DNA of 53,607 bases from Klebsiella pneumoniae (GCA_945902215.1 CAMDML010000012.1:1-53607); one strand, 5' to 3'. Shown: positions 1 to 8,254, counted from the first letter of the stretch. The notes: generated by a model from the sequence alone, not told the origin. Numbers and translations are program-made.

Positions 1-165
1 GGAAGTAGGGATGACAGTCCAGTATTGTCCCTGTTGAGAACAGCCACGGCCGCCAATGCCGTCAGCCAACAATTCCTTGAGGCGACCTTCCCCGTTTTGC
101 TGTTACTAAAAACATAATGCAGCCCATGTTTTAGTGTGTATGGGAGCAAAGGCTGTTTTTTCACC

Positions 166-1404
166 TTATTGCCTCCGTTTTAGTGGTATCACTTTCGCTA
201 TGTGGGCTGGGTCTTTTTCAATGTAGCTCCCCCATTCCTCCATCAACGCCCTGCGTCGTTCAAGTTGATCACCCCTTCGGTATGCAGCTTCAACTTGGTT
301 CTTGATTGTGTGGGCTAGGGCTTGTTCAATGGTCTCGTTCGGAAACCCGTGAGTCTCTTCAGCGGCCCAGTCTCGGAACGTGCTGCGAAATCCGTGAGGG
401 GTGTACTGCCCAAACTCCATCCTCTCCATTAGCATGAGCATTGCACCGTTACTTAAGCCAGCACCTGTCTTCCTGCCCGGAAACACAAATTCATCAAATC
501 TGCGGGTAGTTTTGATGCTGGTAAGTATCTGAACTGCACGGACACATAAGGGGACGCGATGCTCTTTACCTGCCTTCATGCGGCTTGCTGGTACTACCCA
601 GACCTTGGCATCTAGGTTGATCTCCCCCCACACCGCCCCTGTGATCTCGCTGGTCCGCCCAGCCGTCAGTATCAGAAGCTCCAAGGCAAGGGAGGCACTG
701 CCTATTTGGTTTCGTAGGGCGGTGATGAAGGGGTATATGCTCTTGTAAGGCAGGGCAGGGTGGTGCTTAACCCGCTTAACCTTGGATGTTTTGGGCAGGA
801 GTTTGTCGAGGTGCCCCTTGAGTCGTGCTGGATTATCGCCAGTGACATGTCCCCGCGCCTTGGCCCAGTCCCATACAGTTTCAATGCGTTGGCGCACACG
901 GCTTGCGGTTTCTGCCTTCGTCACCCAGATAGGCTCCAAGACTTTGAGGGCAAGGCCAGTATCCAGGGCAGCTATGGACAGCATCCCGATGGTTGGGTAT
1001 ACGTAGGTTGTCAGGGTGTTGACCCATTGTTGTGCGTGCTTGGCGTTATCCCACTCCGGCTTCTTGCTGTTGATGCACTGCTCTGCAGCTTGCTGGAAGG
1101 TTAGGGCGCGGGAATGTTCTAATTGCGTGCAGCGACGTTTGCTGAGGCGCTCTTCGATGGGATCTACACCCGCAAGCATTTGCTGTCGGCACTTCGTGGC
1201 TTCTTCTCGTGCCATTGCCAGCGATATAGTGCTTAAGGAGCCTAGCCCCATCTCGCGTTGCTTACTGGTTACTGGTGACTTGAAGCGGAAAATCCAAGCC
1301 TTTGTGCCACCGCTCGCTACTTGCAGATAAAGATTAGGGGCGCAGCGGTGATATCCGTGCCTCTGCTCAACCTGAATCGCTCTAGCTGATAGCTCTTTTT
1401 GCAT
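166..1404 (-). CDS. tyrosine-type integrase (P4-like, DUF4102 N-terminal domain)
   Basis: Site-specific recombinase expected to integrate and excise the element by cutting at paired att sites through a 3'-phosphotyrosine link. Counting from a TTG two codons upstream of the chosen ATG, the catalytic set is Arg252 (AGRTSE), Lys279 or Lys282, His339 and Arg342 (HGFRSTFRDW), His367 (LAHTIKN) and nucleophile Tyr377 (EAAYRR). The N-terminal ~100 residues match the arm-binding domain of P4-type integrases (YLQV...GTKAWIFRF), followed by a core-binding domain (~100-200). At ~412 residues it has normal family length. I chose the ATG at 1404 because a G-rich Shine-Dalgarno stretch lies about 6 nt upstream. 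The gene looks intact. No excisionase is visible in the window. Confidence 0.9.
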   Translation of the reverse strand: MQKELSARAIQVEQRHGYHRCAPNLYLQVASGGTKAWIFRFKSPVTSKQREMGLGSLSTISLAMAREEATKCRQQMLAGVDPIEERLSKRRCTQLEHSRALTFQQAAEQCINSKKPEWDNAKHAQQWVNTLTTYVYPTIGMLSIAALDTGLALKVLEPIWVTKAETASRVRQRIETVWDWAKARGHVTGDNPARLKGHLDKLLPKTSKVKRVKHHPALPYKSIYPFITALRNQIGSASLALELLILTAGRTSEITGAVWGEINLDAKVWVVPASRMKAGKEHRVPLCVRAVQILTSIKTTRRFDEFVFPGRKTGAGLSNGAMLMLMERMEFGQYTPHGFRSTFRDWAAEETHGFPNETIEQALAHTIKNQVEAAYRRGDQLERRRALMEEWGSYIEKDPAHIAKVIPLKRRQ

Positions 1405-1485
1405 CCCCAACCCCCAAGTTAACCCACAACACCACCCACAACAACATAGCAGATTGTAGCAGAGCAGGGAAGACTTGGCTGGAGG

Positions 1486-1514
1486 GATATACTACGTAAG
1501 TGTATGTATTAAAA
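1486..1514 (-). promoter_or_regulatory. candidate integrase promoter
   Basis: On the minus strand TTTTAA (1509-1514), a 17-nt spacer and TATATC (1486-1491) form a weak sigma70-like promoter about 80 nt upstream of the integrase start. The spacer contains the palindrome TACGTA. The -35 hexamer lies inside the left arm of the perfect inverted repeat at 1509-1529, which would suit repression by a bound dimer. Assigned by eye only. Confidence 0.3.
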
Positions 1515-1529
1515 CGTGATACGTTTTAA
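1509..1529. repeat. perfect 9-bp inverted repeat, possible operator
   Basis: Arms TTAAAACGT (1509-1517) and ACGTTTTAA (1521-1529) are exact reverse complements around a GAT spacer. Size and symmetry suit a dimeric repressor or recombination directionality factor. It overlaps the candidate -35 of the integrase promoter. No cognate regulator is encoded in the visible part of the element. Confidence 0.5.
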
Positions 1530-1565
1530 ATAAGGCTTGATGGTGCTGGGTTGTTGAGCTCTAAA

Positions 1566-1586
1566 TGGCGGACACCCCCTCCGCCA
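1566..1586. other. possible attachment site / tRNA 3'-end remnant, or prc terminator
   Basis: Arms TGGCGGA (1566-1572) and TCCGCCA (1580-1586) pair around a C-rich loop. The right part, CACCCCCTCCGCCA, reads like the acceptor-stem end of a serine tRNA including CCA, as left by islands inserting at tRNA 3' ends. Alternatively, on the minus strand it is a GC-rich hairpin 25 nt after the prc stop followed by TTTA, a weak terminator. The sequence before the arm shows no T-loop (TTCGA), which weakens the tRNA reading. Confidence 0.35.
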
Positions 1587-1610
1587 CTTCTTTTGTCATT
1601 CCCCACTTTC

Positions 1611-3833
1611 TCATCGTTCTGCTGCCAGTGTAACGCCATTGGTTTGCAGCCCGATCAAATCCAGCAAAATACGACCGCTTTCTACCAGATAAGGATCTTC
1701 CTCTGGAGTCTCTTCTTCCTCATCCGTATCCGCCGCGACCGGCGCATCAAGATTCGGATCGCCCGGATTGAGCAAGTCATCAGCCGCTTCGACGTCTGCT
1801 GTCTCATCGAGTTCATCAATCGTGGCGAGTGGCTCCAACCCTTTGGCAAACCGGCGCACATTTTCGAGCTCCAGCCGCCAGGCATCATTGGCATTGCGTT
1901 CAGCCAGCAATTTCTCTTCGTTGAGCGTGATGCGGTTGTTGTCGCGGTCTTCCAACCCTTTTGCAATCTGCGCACGGATGTAAACGAAATCAGGGTCCGT
2001 ACTCAAGCGCTCGTCATGACGCGCGATCAGCGCAGGCAGTAAAGGGTTCAGATCTGCATAGGGTCGATAGTAAGTCGGTTCGATCGTGTCCCAGGCTAGG
2101 GCCGTCGGCAAAGCGCTTTCGCCGATTTCTTCGGACACATCGTACAGGTCGGGGAACAGGATATCCGGTGTCACGCCCTTGTGCTGGGTACTAGCACCGG
2201 AGATGCGATAGAACTTCGCGCGTGTGATCTTCATCTGGCCTTCATCCATCGGGATCAGTTCCTGAACGGTGCCCTTGCCGAAGGTTTGGCTGCCGATAAC
2301 TACACCGCGTTGGTGATCCTGGATCGCACCAGCAAAAATTTCCGATGCAGAAGCACTCAAGCGGTTGACCAGTACCGCAAGGGGGCCATCATAGGTAATT
2401 TCGCTGTCATCGTCGCCTTGCAACATGACATTGCCATCTGCATCACGCACCTGAACCGTGGCTCCACGGCGAATGAACAGGCCGACCAGCGAGTTGGCCT
2501 CGCTGAGCGAACCACCGCCATTGCGGCGCAGATCAACGACAACCGCTTCGACGCCATCGGCTTTAAGCTTGGTCAGCAGGTCGTGCACATCCCGGGTGCT
2601 GCTGCGGAAGTCAGGATCGCGCCGCTGCAGCGCCTCGAAGTCGATATAGAAGGTGGGCAATTCGATCACGCCAATCTTGTGCGTAACCCCGTTCCGCTCA
2701 ATTTCCACAATCTCGCTTTTCGCAGAAGAGTCTTCCAGTTTCACGGTGTCGCGGGTGATGCTGATGATTTTGGTCTCAATGCCAGCACCTTCCGGAATCA
2801 CGTTCAGACGCACTACCGTATCTTTGGCGCCGCGCACGAGTTGCACAACGTCGTCCACACGCCAGCCGATGACATCAACGAAAGCGTTATCGCCTTGGGC
2901 AACGCCAACGATGCGGTCGGCCGGATGCAGTTCGCCGACAAGATCCGCTGGCCCACCAGAAACTATCTCGACAACTTTTGTATACTCATCTTCGGTAGTG
3001 AGCACAGCGCCGATGCCTTCAAGCGACAGGCGCATGCTCATGTTGAAGTTTTCGGCTGCCCGCGGTGCGTAATATTGCGTGTGCGGGTCAAAGGACATCG
3101 TCATCGCGTCCATATAGCGCTGGTAGACATCAAGGCCGTTGGTTTTCAGTACTTGACTCAACTGCGAGCGGAAACGCTTGCTCAGCATTTCGCGTACTTC
3201 CGCAATTTCTTTGTCGGTCAATTTCAGACTGAGGACACTACTCTTGACCTGCTGAGCCCAAAGATCCTCAAGCGCAGCATGGTCGGCAGGCCACGGCACC
3301 TCGGAGCGATCGAGAATCATTTCTTCATCAATGGTGAAATCAAATCCGACGGCTGTGTCCTCGACCATCACGATTGAAAATACCAGTCGCTCGATCAGAC
3401 GTTCCTGGTAGCGGTTGTACATAAGGAAGCCGGCTTCGGTATCGCCGCGCTGGAGGAGTTCGTCGAGCGTTGTCCGGTACTGCTCGAATTCGGCGATATC
3501 CGTCGCAGTGAAATACATGCGGCCCCCGTCGAGCGTTTTGATGTAACTGTCCAACATGCTGCCGGAAAACACATCGTCGAAACGGATTTCGGAATAGTGG
3601 TTGCTGCTCAACTGTTCGATGATGTTACGGGTCGTCTGTTGGTAATCGTCAACGGGATGCAGTTCCTGATAGATGGCGGCGACATCCAGCGGAATAGCGT
3701 CTGGCAGATACAGCGGGGCCTGTGCGCGCAGCGCAGAGGACAAAGACAACATCCCACCCAGTACCAATACGGCACCGGCCGTTGCCCCGGCCATACCACC
3801 CATAAACCTGCTCTGCCTACGTGCGCTGTACAT
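1611..3833 (-). CDS. prc: tail-specific (carboxy-terminal) protease Prc, peptidase S41A
   Basis: Periplasmic serine protease that degrades proteins from nonpolar C-termini; in relatives it trims penicillin-binding protein 3 and controls murein hydrolases. Counting from a TTG five codons upstream, a signal segment spans ~16-44 (cleavage after ...LRAQA), a TSP N-terminal domain ~50-250, a PDZ domain ~262-350 and the S41 core ~390-560. The catalytic dyad is Ser500 (RLSASASEIF) and Lys525 (TFGKGT), the 25-residue spacing of E. coli Ser430/Lys455. An acidic tail (TDEEEETPEED) follows the C-terminal domain. I chose the ATG at 3833 because the signal peptide follows directly and a GGGTGA motif sits upstream. 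The recombinase gene ends 65 nt upstream, so co-transcription is possible. Confidence 0.95.
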   Translation of the reverse strand: MYSARRQSRFMGGMAGATAGAVLVLGGMLSLSSALRAQAPLYLPDAIPLDVAAIYQELHPVDDYQQTTRNIIEQLSSNHYSEIRFDDVFSGSMLDSYIKTLDGGRMYFTATDIAEFEQYRTTLDELLQRGDTEAGFLMYNRYQERLIERLVFSIVMVEDTAVGFDFTIDEEMILDRSEVPWPADHAALEDLWAQQVKSSVLSLKLTDKEIAEVREMLSKRFRSQLSQVLKTNGLDVYQRYMDAMTMSFDPHTQYYAPRAAENFNMSMRLSLEGIGAVLTTEDEYTKVVEIVSGGPADLVGELHPADRIVGVAQGDNAFVDVIGWRVDDVVQLVRGAKDTVVRLNVIPEGAGIETKIISITRDTVKLEDSSAKSEIVEIERNGVTHKIGVIELPTFYIDFEALQRRDPDFRSSTRDVHDLLTKLKADGVEAVVVDLRRNGGGSLSEANSLVGLFIRRGATVQVRDADGNVMLQGDDDSEITYDGPLAVLVNRLSASASEIFAGAIQDHQRGVVIGSQTFGKGTVQELIPMDEGQMKITRAKFYRISGASTQHKGVTPDILFPDLYDVSEEIGESALPTALAWDTIEPTYYRPYADLNPLLPALIARHDERLSTDPDFVYIRAQIAKGLEDRDNNRITLNEEKLLAERNANDAWRLELENVRRFAKGLEPLATIDELDETADVEAADDLLNPGDPNLDAPVAADTDEEEETPEEDPYLVESGRILLDLIGLQTNGVTLAAER

Positions 3834-3898
3834 ACTCAGTTCACCCAATTCGAAAGTCTAAAATTACCTTATTTAACCGGACCTTTCATTGAATATTT

Positions 3899-5125
3899 TC
3901 AAATGTCCGGCTTGATCGCCTTCTTCTTCGCAGAGGCATGACGTTCACGCAACTGCACATCAATGTAGCGGTCTGTAATTGCACTGGAGCCATGGCCTGC
4001 GTCATCGCGCACATGCTCGCGCGGCCGGTGCTTTACATCTTCCGAAATACCCGTATGCCGCAACCAGTGGACGGTTGCCGCAGCCATTTGCGCTGCTTCA
4101 TCCGCATGTCCCTCCTGCGCCATGCGTTGCACTGCTAAATCGAAGCAGTGCTGCACAATGCCGCGTATCTGGCGCGTACTAGTGATTCCCCCCTGGCCCC
4201 GGTTCTTGTGGATCAGGGGCGTATTCTCACCCGGTGCAGGCATATCACTGAGACCGCGCGCATGGCGATAACGTTTCAATGCGGCCAACATACTGTCGCT
4301 TACTGATATCTGGCGCTCCTTGTTGCCTTTTCCAACTGTCCGGAACCACCAATTGCCGTCGAGGTCGCGCTCAAAGTCGCCCATGCGTGGAATCCAGCGT
4401 GGTGTTTCCACCAGCTCTGATATACGCAGGTACATGCCAAACAGCGCATTAAGGATAAAAAGTGTACGTTCGTGGGTAGCTGGCGCGGCGGCGGCAAGCT
4501 GCTCAGCGGTATCCATCACACTTGCCCATTGCAATTCTGACAAGCGCCGTATCGCGCGCGTGGACTGGCTCTTGCGCACGAATTTGCTCTTCTGCCGAAT
4601 CTGCGCCACCGGATTGGCTTCGAGGTAACTTTCTTGAATCAGGTAATTGCAGAAACTGCTGATTATCGCGAAGATCGACTGGATACCACTCTGTGACAGG
4701 AAGTAGGGCGCGCCCTTGCGCTTCTCTCCCGCTGTCACATACGGCCGCCAATCCGGATTGGGCACGCGCTGACCCTGATGATCCAGATACCGTGCCACGT
4801 TTTTGTCGCCGATCCAGGCTTTGGGCGGGTGACGCGCGAATTCCACATATTCCTCGATATCCTCGCGCCGGATTTCTTTCAGCGACTTGTGGGTGATCAG
4901 CCAGCTCCAGTGCAGAAAATGCTCGATCTCACGCCGGTAAGTTGAGTACGTATCGGGGCTGCCGCGATAGCTGTACAAGAATTCACTGGCGTACTGATAG
5001 TCCTCAAGTGCATGCGCTGGTTCTTCCTCAAGCAAATGTTTGAGCGAGGTAACACGCTGGCGGTAAGGATTGGGCATCTCCGCGAGCGTGTCGAAAAAGG
5101 GAGAGGGTGCCTTACGGTGCGGCAT
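3899..5125 (-). CDS. tyrosine recombinase/phage-integrase family protein
   Basis: Predicted DNA strand-exchange enzyme. The full catalytic set is present: Arg234 (YLRISEL), Lys266 (VGKGNKERQ), His353 and Arg356 (HWLRHTG), His378 (GHGSSAITDRY) and Tyr387. An N-terminal SAM-like core-binding domain (~40-180) precedes it. At 408 residues it is longer than XerC/XerD (~300), with an insertion around 100-145. It is unlike the 166-1404 integrase (no DUF4102 domain, different HxxR context). It starts 3 nt after the glycosyltransferase stop, so the two are translationally close. No phage or transposon genes adjoin it and no target sites are evident. It could be a domesticated recombinase or a relic of an old element; its substrate is unknown. 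Confidence 0.85.
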   Translation of the reverse strand: MPHRKAPSPFFDTLAEMPNPYRQRVTSLKHLLEEEPAHALEDYQYASEFLYSYRGSPDTYSTYRREIEHFLHWSWLITHKSLKEIRREDIEEYVEFARHPPKAWIGDKNVARYLDHQGQRVPNPDWRPYVTAGEKRKGAPYFLSQSGIQSIFAIISSFCNYLIQESYLEANPVAQIRQKSKFVRKSQSTRAIRRLSELQWASVMDTAEQLAAAAPATHERTLFILNALFGMYLRISELVETPRWIPRMGDFERDLDGNWWFRTVGKGNKERQISVSDSMLAALKRYRHARGLSDMPAPGENTPLIHKNRGQGGITSTRQIRGIVQHCFDLAVQRMAQEGHADEAAQMAAATVHWLRHTGISEDVKHRPREHVRDDAGHGSSAITDRYIDVQLRERHASAKKKAIKPDI

Positions 5126-5128
5126 GCT

Positions 5129-6250
5129 TCAGCGGGCTCCCGTATTGATTTGGGCGGTGAGGGCGGTCAGTACTTCAGCCGGGGTGATTGCACGCAGACA
5201 GCGGTAATCCGAGAAACAGCTGCGACGGGAACAGCGTGGGTCGCATAAGTCCGCTTTGCGGAGTACCCGGCTGCGTGAATCCAAAGGTCCCCAGATTGCG
5301 GGGTCGGAAGGTCCAAAAATGACGATGCCGGGAAGCTGCTGTGCTGATGCCAGATGCGAGGGTCCGCTGTCGTTGCCGACGATACCGGTGCAGAGCCGGA
5401 AAGCACCTGCCAGTTCCGCCAGACTCAAACGATTGCACAGGTTGAGCACCGGTGTGTCAGCTAATGCATTGCCGGTTCCCAGAGACAGCATGATACGCTC
5501 GCAGCGCAGTAAATCTGCCTGTCCCGCGCCAATTAAGGCGGGTTGAAAACCATTATTTATCAATAAGTTGCATAACTCAGTGAATGCAGATTCAGGCCAT
5601 TGTTTGTAGTCTTTTGTGGCTGCTGGATGGATGGTAACCAAAGGCAGCCCGGCCGCCCGTCCAAGCTCCCGAAGCTTTTGCATTAAAGCGCTACTGCATT
5701 GATATATATAGAGATATATGTAGCGCCTGGAGTGATTTGTAGGCAGTCCCAGTGCAGTAAAAACATCCTGGTAACTATGCCAGCGGTGTTCGTTGCCGGC
5801 TGGACGCCCGTTATAGGCAATCGGCAGCACATGTTCATAGCCAAGTCCTTGCCGCTCTGGGCTGCACCCCAGCCGGAAGCTGGCGCCAGATAGCTGGGTT
5901 AAGCGGCTTGAAAGACTGTCTTCTTCAATATTAAAAGCCAAATCGGCCCGGAACTGACGCAGTTGGCCCACAAAGCCCAGGAACAGCTGCAACTTGCGCC
6001 AGAGTGAAGCCCGCCGGATTTCCTGGCGTGGATAGTAGAGAACCGTGATGTCCGGAAAGGCGCTAGTGCATAGATCCTGAAACGCGCCATCCAGTATCAG
6101 AAGCAATTGGCGGTTTCCTTGCCGGCAGTGCGCTGCAAAGTCCTGAATGAGACCGCCAGCCAGCAGCAGGTTGCCAAGGTACTTGGTCGGATTTAGCAAC
6201 ATAATCCGGTTCGGATCAGTAGGTAAAGGCGTGGCTTTGTGCTTGGTCAA
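5129..6250 (-). CDS. glycosyltransferase family 9 (heptosyltransferase-like)
   Basis: Expected to transfer a heptose or related sugar from a nucleotide donor to a lipopolysaccharide-type acceptor at the inner face of the cytoplasmic membrane. Supporting motifs are the N-terminal RIMLLNPTKYLGN Rossmann start, HPAATKDYKQWP (~208-219) before the donor domain, and the diagnostic GNDSGPSHLA (~292-301) followed by FGPSDPAIWGP. Four cysteines near the end (Cys336, 340, 345, 351) match a pattern in many GT9 proteins. A TTG start at 6250 gives 373 residues; an ATG at 6202 would remove 16 and begin right at the fold, and neither has a strong ribosome site. An AT-rich patch around 5700 encodes an odd Tyr/Ile run. 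The exact sugar is not predictable. Confidence 0.85.
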   Translation of the reverse strand: MTKHKATPLPTDPNRIMLLNPTKYLGNLLLAGGLIQDFAAHCRQGNRQLLLILDGAFQDLCTSAFPDITVLYYPRQEIRRASLWRKLQLFLGFVGQLRQFRADLAFNIEEDSLSSRLTQLSGASFRLGCSPERQGLGYEHVLPIAYNGRPAGNEHRWHSYQDVFTALGLPTNHSRRYIYLYIYQCSSALMQKLRELGRAAGLPLVTIHPAATKDYKQWPESAFTELCNLLINNGFQPALIGAGQADLLRCERIMLSLGTGNALADTPVLNLCNRLSLAELAGAFRLCTGIVGNDSGPSHLASAQQLPGIVIFGPSDPAIWGPLDSRSRVLRKADLCDPRCSRRSCFSDYRCLRAITPAEVLTALTAQINTGAR

Positions 6251-6319
6251 AATGTCGTTAAATCATTTAAATACAAGTAGTTAGAGTACATAAATACAGT
6301 CGATTCGTGCACTTTGCTT

Positions 6320-6349
6320 TATTTCCGGTAATAAAGATTACCGGAAATA
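6320..6349. repeat. perfect 13-bp inverted repeat between gor and the GT9 gene
   Basis: Arms TATTTCCGGTAAT (6320-6332) and ATTACCGGAAATA (6337-6349) are exact reverse complements with loop AAAG. It lies 57 nt after the gor stop and 70 nt before the glycosyltransferase start. No T-run follows on the minus strand, so it is not a standard intrinsic terminator; it may still act as a Rho-assisted terminator, an mRNA stabiliser or an operator for the downstream unit. Confidence 0.6.
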
Positions 6350-6406
6350 GTAATGGTGTGTCAAGGCATGGACTCCGACTATTCCCGTATAGGCAGTTTT
6401 CGGCTT

Positions 6407-7762
6407 TCAACGCTGCACTACTCTTGCGGGGGTTCTCATAGTGACGAACTCCTCAGCAAGTGTTGGATGAATGCCAAGCGTACTGTCCAGCTGCGTCTTG
6501 GTCAGACCACAGTTCATGGCTGCCGCAAAACCCTGGATCACTTCACCAGCATCCGGCCCCATCATGTGCATCCCAAGGACGCGATCACTGGCAGAATTCA
6601 CCACGATCTTCATGTAGGCCCGCTCGTCCCGTCCTGAGAGCGTATGCCGCAAAGACCTGAAGTCGCTCTCAAAGATGGTCAGGCTTGGGTGGAGCTCTGC
6701 GGCTCGACTCTCGCTCAAGCCTACGGTGGCAATGTTGGGATGACTGAATACGGTGGTCGGGACATTGTCGTAAGCCACCTCACGTTTGCCATCCCCGAAC
6801 AAATGATTCGCCAGCAACATGCCCTCGGCCAGTGCAACCGGAGTCAAAGCTAGGCGGCCCACGACATCGCCCAGCGCGTAGATCGAAGGTTCATGGGATT
6901 GCAGATGCACGTTAACTACAAGCGTTCCATCCTCATTCAACCGGACCTTGGTATGTTCAAGACCCAAGCCCTGAGTGTTGGCCCTACGACCAGTGGCATA
7001 AAGAACACAGTCAACCGCATGCTGGCTGCCGTCCTTCATACGGACCTGCAAGCCGTCAGCGGATTTAGCCACAGTGGCCACCAGGCTCTTTGGCAGCAAT
7101 CGCACATATTTGCCAGCTTGCTGGACAAAACGCGCCCTGACATCCTCATCAAAACCCCTGAGCGGCTGCTCCCCCCGGTAGGACAGCAGCGTGTTCGCTC
7201 CCAATCCCGCGAAAATGCCGGCGAACTCGACCGCAATATAGCCCCCACCCACAATCAGGATGCGTTGGGGAAAATCAGGTAAATCAAAGGCTTCATTTGA
7301 AGTAGTGACATGTTCCTTGCCAGGGAACTCGGGCACATGCGGCCAACCGCCCGTGGCCAACAGAATGTACCGAGCCGAATAGACCTGCCCGCCGACCTCC
7401 ACACTATGAGCAGTGGGGAGTCTGGCCTTGCCCAGGAACAGCGTTACCCCAGCCTTGGCCAACAGACCGTCATAGATGCCATTTAGACGGGTGATTTCCT
7501 GCTGTTTGGCCGTGCGCAAGTGGTTCCAGTCAAACTCCGGCTTGCCGGTCCGCCAGCCAAAACCTGCGCTATCCTCAAAGTCATAGCGGTAATGAGCCGC
7601 ATAGGAATACAGCTTTTTGGGGATACAACCTACATTGACGCAGGTGCCGCCCAGATAACGCTCCTCAGCAATGGCCACCCGGGCACCGGCAGCAGCGGCC
7701 ATACGGGCAGCTCGGACCCCTCCCGAACCGGCACCAATTACAAACAGGTCAAAATCAGGCAT
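6407..7762 (-). CDS. gor: glutathione-disulfide reductase
   Basis: Cytosolic FAD enzyme that reduces glutathione disulfide with NADPH. Counting from an ATG eight codons upstream of the chosen start, the FAD-binding GAGSGG lies at 18-23 and the redox disulfide is Cys49/Cys54 (GGTCVNVGC). The NADPH fold is GGGYIAVEFAG followed by SYRGEQPLRGFD, which keeps two arginines typical of NADPH selectivity. The C-terminal interface holds the catalytic pair His440/Glu445 (GIHPTLAEE). The ATG at 7762 is preferred because GGGA lies 9 nt before it and the FAD domain starts at once. It is transcribed alone, divergent from the ribbon-helix-helix gene. Related disulfide reductases are a lesser alternative. Confidence 0.93.
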   Translation of the reverse strand: MPDFDLFVIGAGSGGVRAARMAAAAGARVAIAEERYLGGTCVNVGCIPKKLYSYAAHYRYDFEDSAGFGWRTGKPEFDWNHLRTAKQQEITRLNGIYDGLLAKAGVTLFLGKARLPTAHSVEVGGQVYSARYILLATGGWPHVPEFPGKEHVTTSNEAFDLPDFPQRILIVGGGYIAVEFAGIFAGLGANTLLSYRGEQPLRGFDEDVRARFVQQAGKYVRLLPKSLVATVAKSADGLQVRMKDGSQHAVDCVLYATGRRANTQGLGLEHTKVRLNEDGTLVVNVHLQSHEPSIYALGDVVGRLALTPVALAEGMLLANHLFGDGKREVAYDNVPTTVFSHPNIATVGLSESRAAELHPSLTIFESDFRSLRHTLSGRDERAYMKIVVNSASDRVLGMHMMGPDAGEVIQGFAAAMNCGLTKTQLDSTLGIHPTLAEEFVTMRTPARVVQR

Positions 7763-7795
7763 TTGAACGAATCCCGCAAGTTGCATAAAAAAAGT

Positions 7796-7824
7796 TTTCC
7801 ACAGGGAAAAACCGGGTTTATTAT
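7796..7824 (+). promoter_or_regulatory. candidate promoter of the ribbon-helix-helix/alkB-like unit
   Basis: TTTCCA (7796-7801), a 17-nt spacer and TATTAT (7819-7824) give a plausible sigma70 promoter, with transcription expected near 7831, about 44 nt before the start codon. It lies in the 112-bp divergent region shared with gor. The region includes an AGGGAG ribosome site at 7862-7867. Confidence 0.4.
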
Positions 7825-7874
7825 TGTCCTGCCATCATCCCCACACAACATGTGCGCCCACAGGGAGCCCTGTC

Positions 7875-8231
7875 ATGAACAAAGAAACAGAACTCAGCCA
7901 GTTCGACACCACTGCGGTGGAATTCAGCGAGGATATGTCGAAAGATGATTCCAAAGCTCCTGCCCTCGTGGAAAAGTTCGTGATCAGGTTGCCTAACGGT
8001 CTGCGTGATCAGATCCGAATGTTGTCGGAACAGAATCGCCGCAGCATGAACTCTGAAATCATCATGGTGCTTGAGAACCACATTCGCCATAAATTCGTGG
8101 AGCAGATGGCAGAAGCAAATCCGGACAGCGACTTTGCCCCGGGTCAGCGCAAGACCGAAGCGGAGCTCAACCGCATGTTGGAAAGCCTACCCGCACAGAA
8201 AAAAGAAGCCTTGCTGGAATTGCTGGGATGA
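7875..8231 (+). CDS. Arc-type ribbon-helix-helix DNA-binding protein
   Basis: Small predicted transcription regulator, 118 residues. After ~30 residues comes a classic Arc/MetJ fold: the beta strand KFVIRLP, which pairs in the dimer and enters the major groove, then helix GLRDQIRMLSEQN, the turn RRSMNSEI and helix IMVLENHIRHKF. The order and the RSMNSEI signature closely match phage Arc repressor (RSVNSEI). A charged C-terminal region ending in KKEALLELLG is predicted helical. I chose the ATG at 7875 rather than one 17 codons earlier because AGGGAG lies 7 nt upstream. The dioxygenase gene follows after 23 nt. Targets are unknown; self-regulation at the divergent promoter region is an inference. 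Confidence 0.85.
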   Translation: MNKETELSQFDTTAVEFSEDMSKDDSKAPALVEKFVIRLPNGLRDQIRMLSEQNRRSMNSEIIMVLENHIRHKFVEQMAEANPDSDFAPGQRKTEAELNRMLESLPAQKKEALLELLG

Positions 8232-8254
8232 AAATTACTGCGCGCTGATTTGCC

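Larger units (their letters stand above)
1..1586. mobile_element. right-hand end of an integrated element (partial)
   Basis: The integrase gene reads leftwards and its upstream side faces the chromosome. A short sequence like the 3' end of a tRNA-Ser gene (1573-1586) lies just beyond it, before the core gene prc. This is the usual layout of a tRNA-targeted island: attachment site, then integrase reading into the element. Positions 1-165 hold no gene I can support; only a weak inverted repeat (CCCAT/ATGGG around 125-152) lies downstream of the integrase. The left end and the intact target tRNA are outside the window, so the extent of the element is an inference. Confidence 0.5.

Noticed and set aside
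2181-3377. Long plus-strand open frame opposite prc (398 codons)
   Set aside because: It lies wholly inside prc on the other strand, has no recognisable motif or ribosome site, and reads as an antisense shadow of a well-supported gene.
8228-8249. Tiny frame starting ATGA at the end of the ribbon-helix-helix gene
   Set aside because: Only six codons before a stop; too short to support as a gene, though it could aid re-initiation toward the dioxygenase start.
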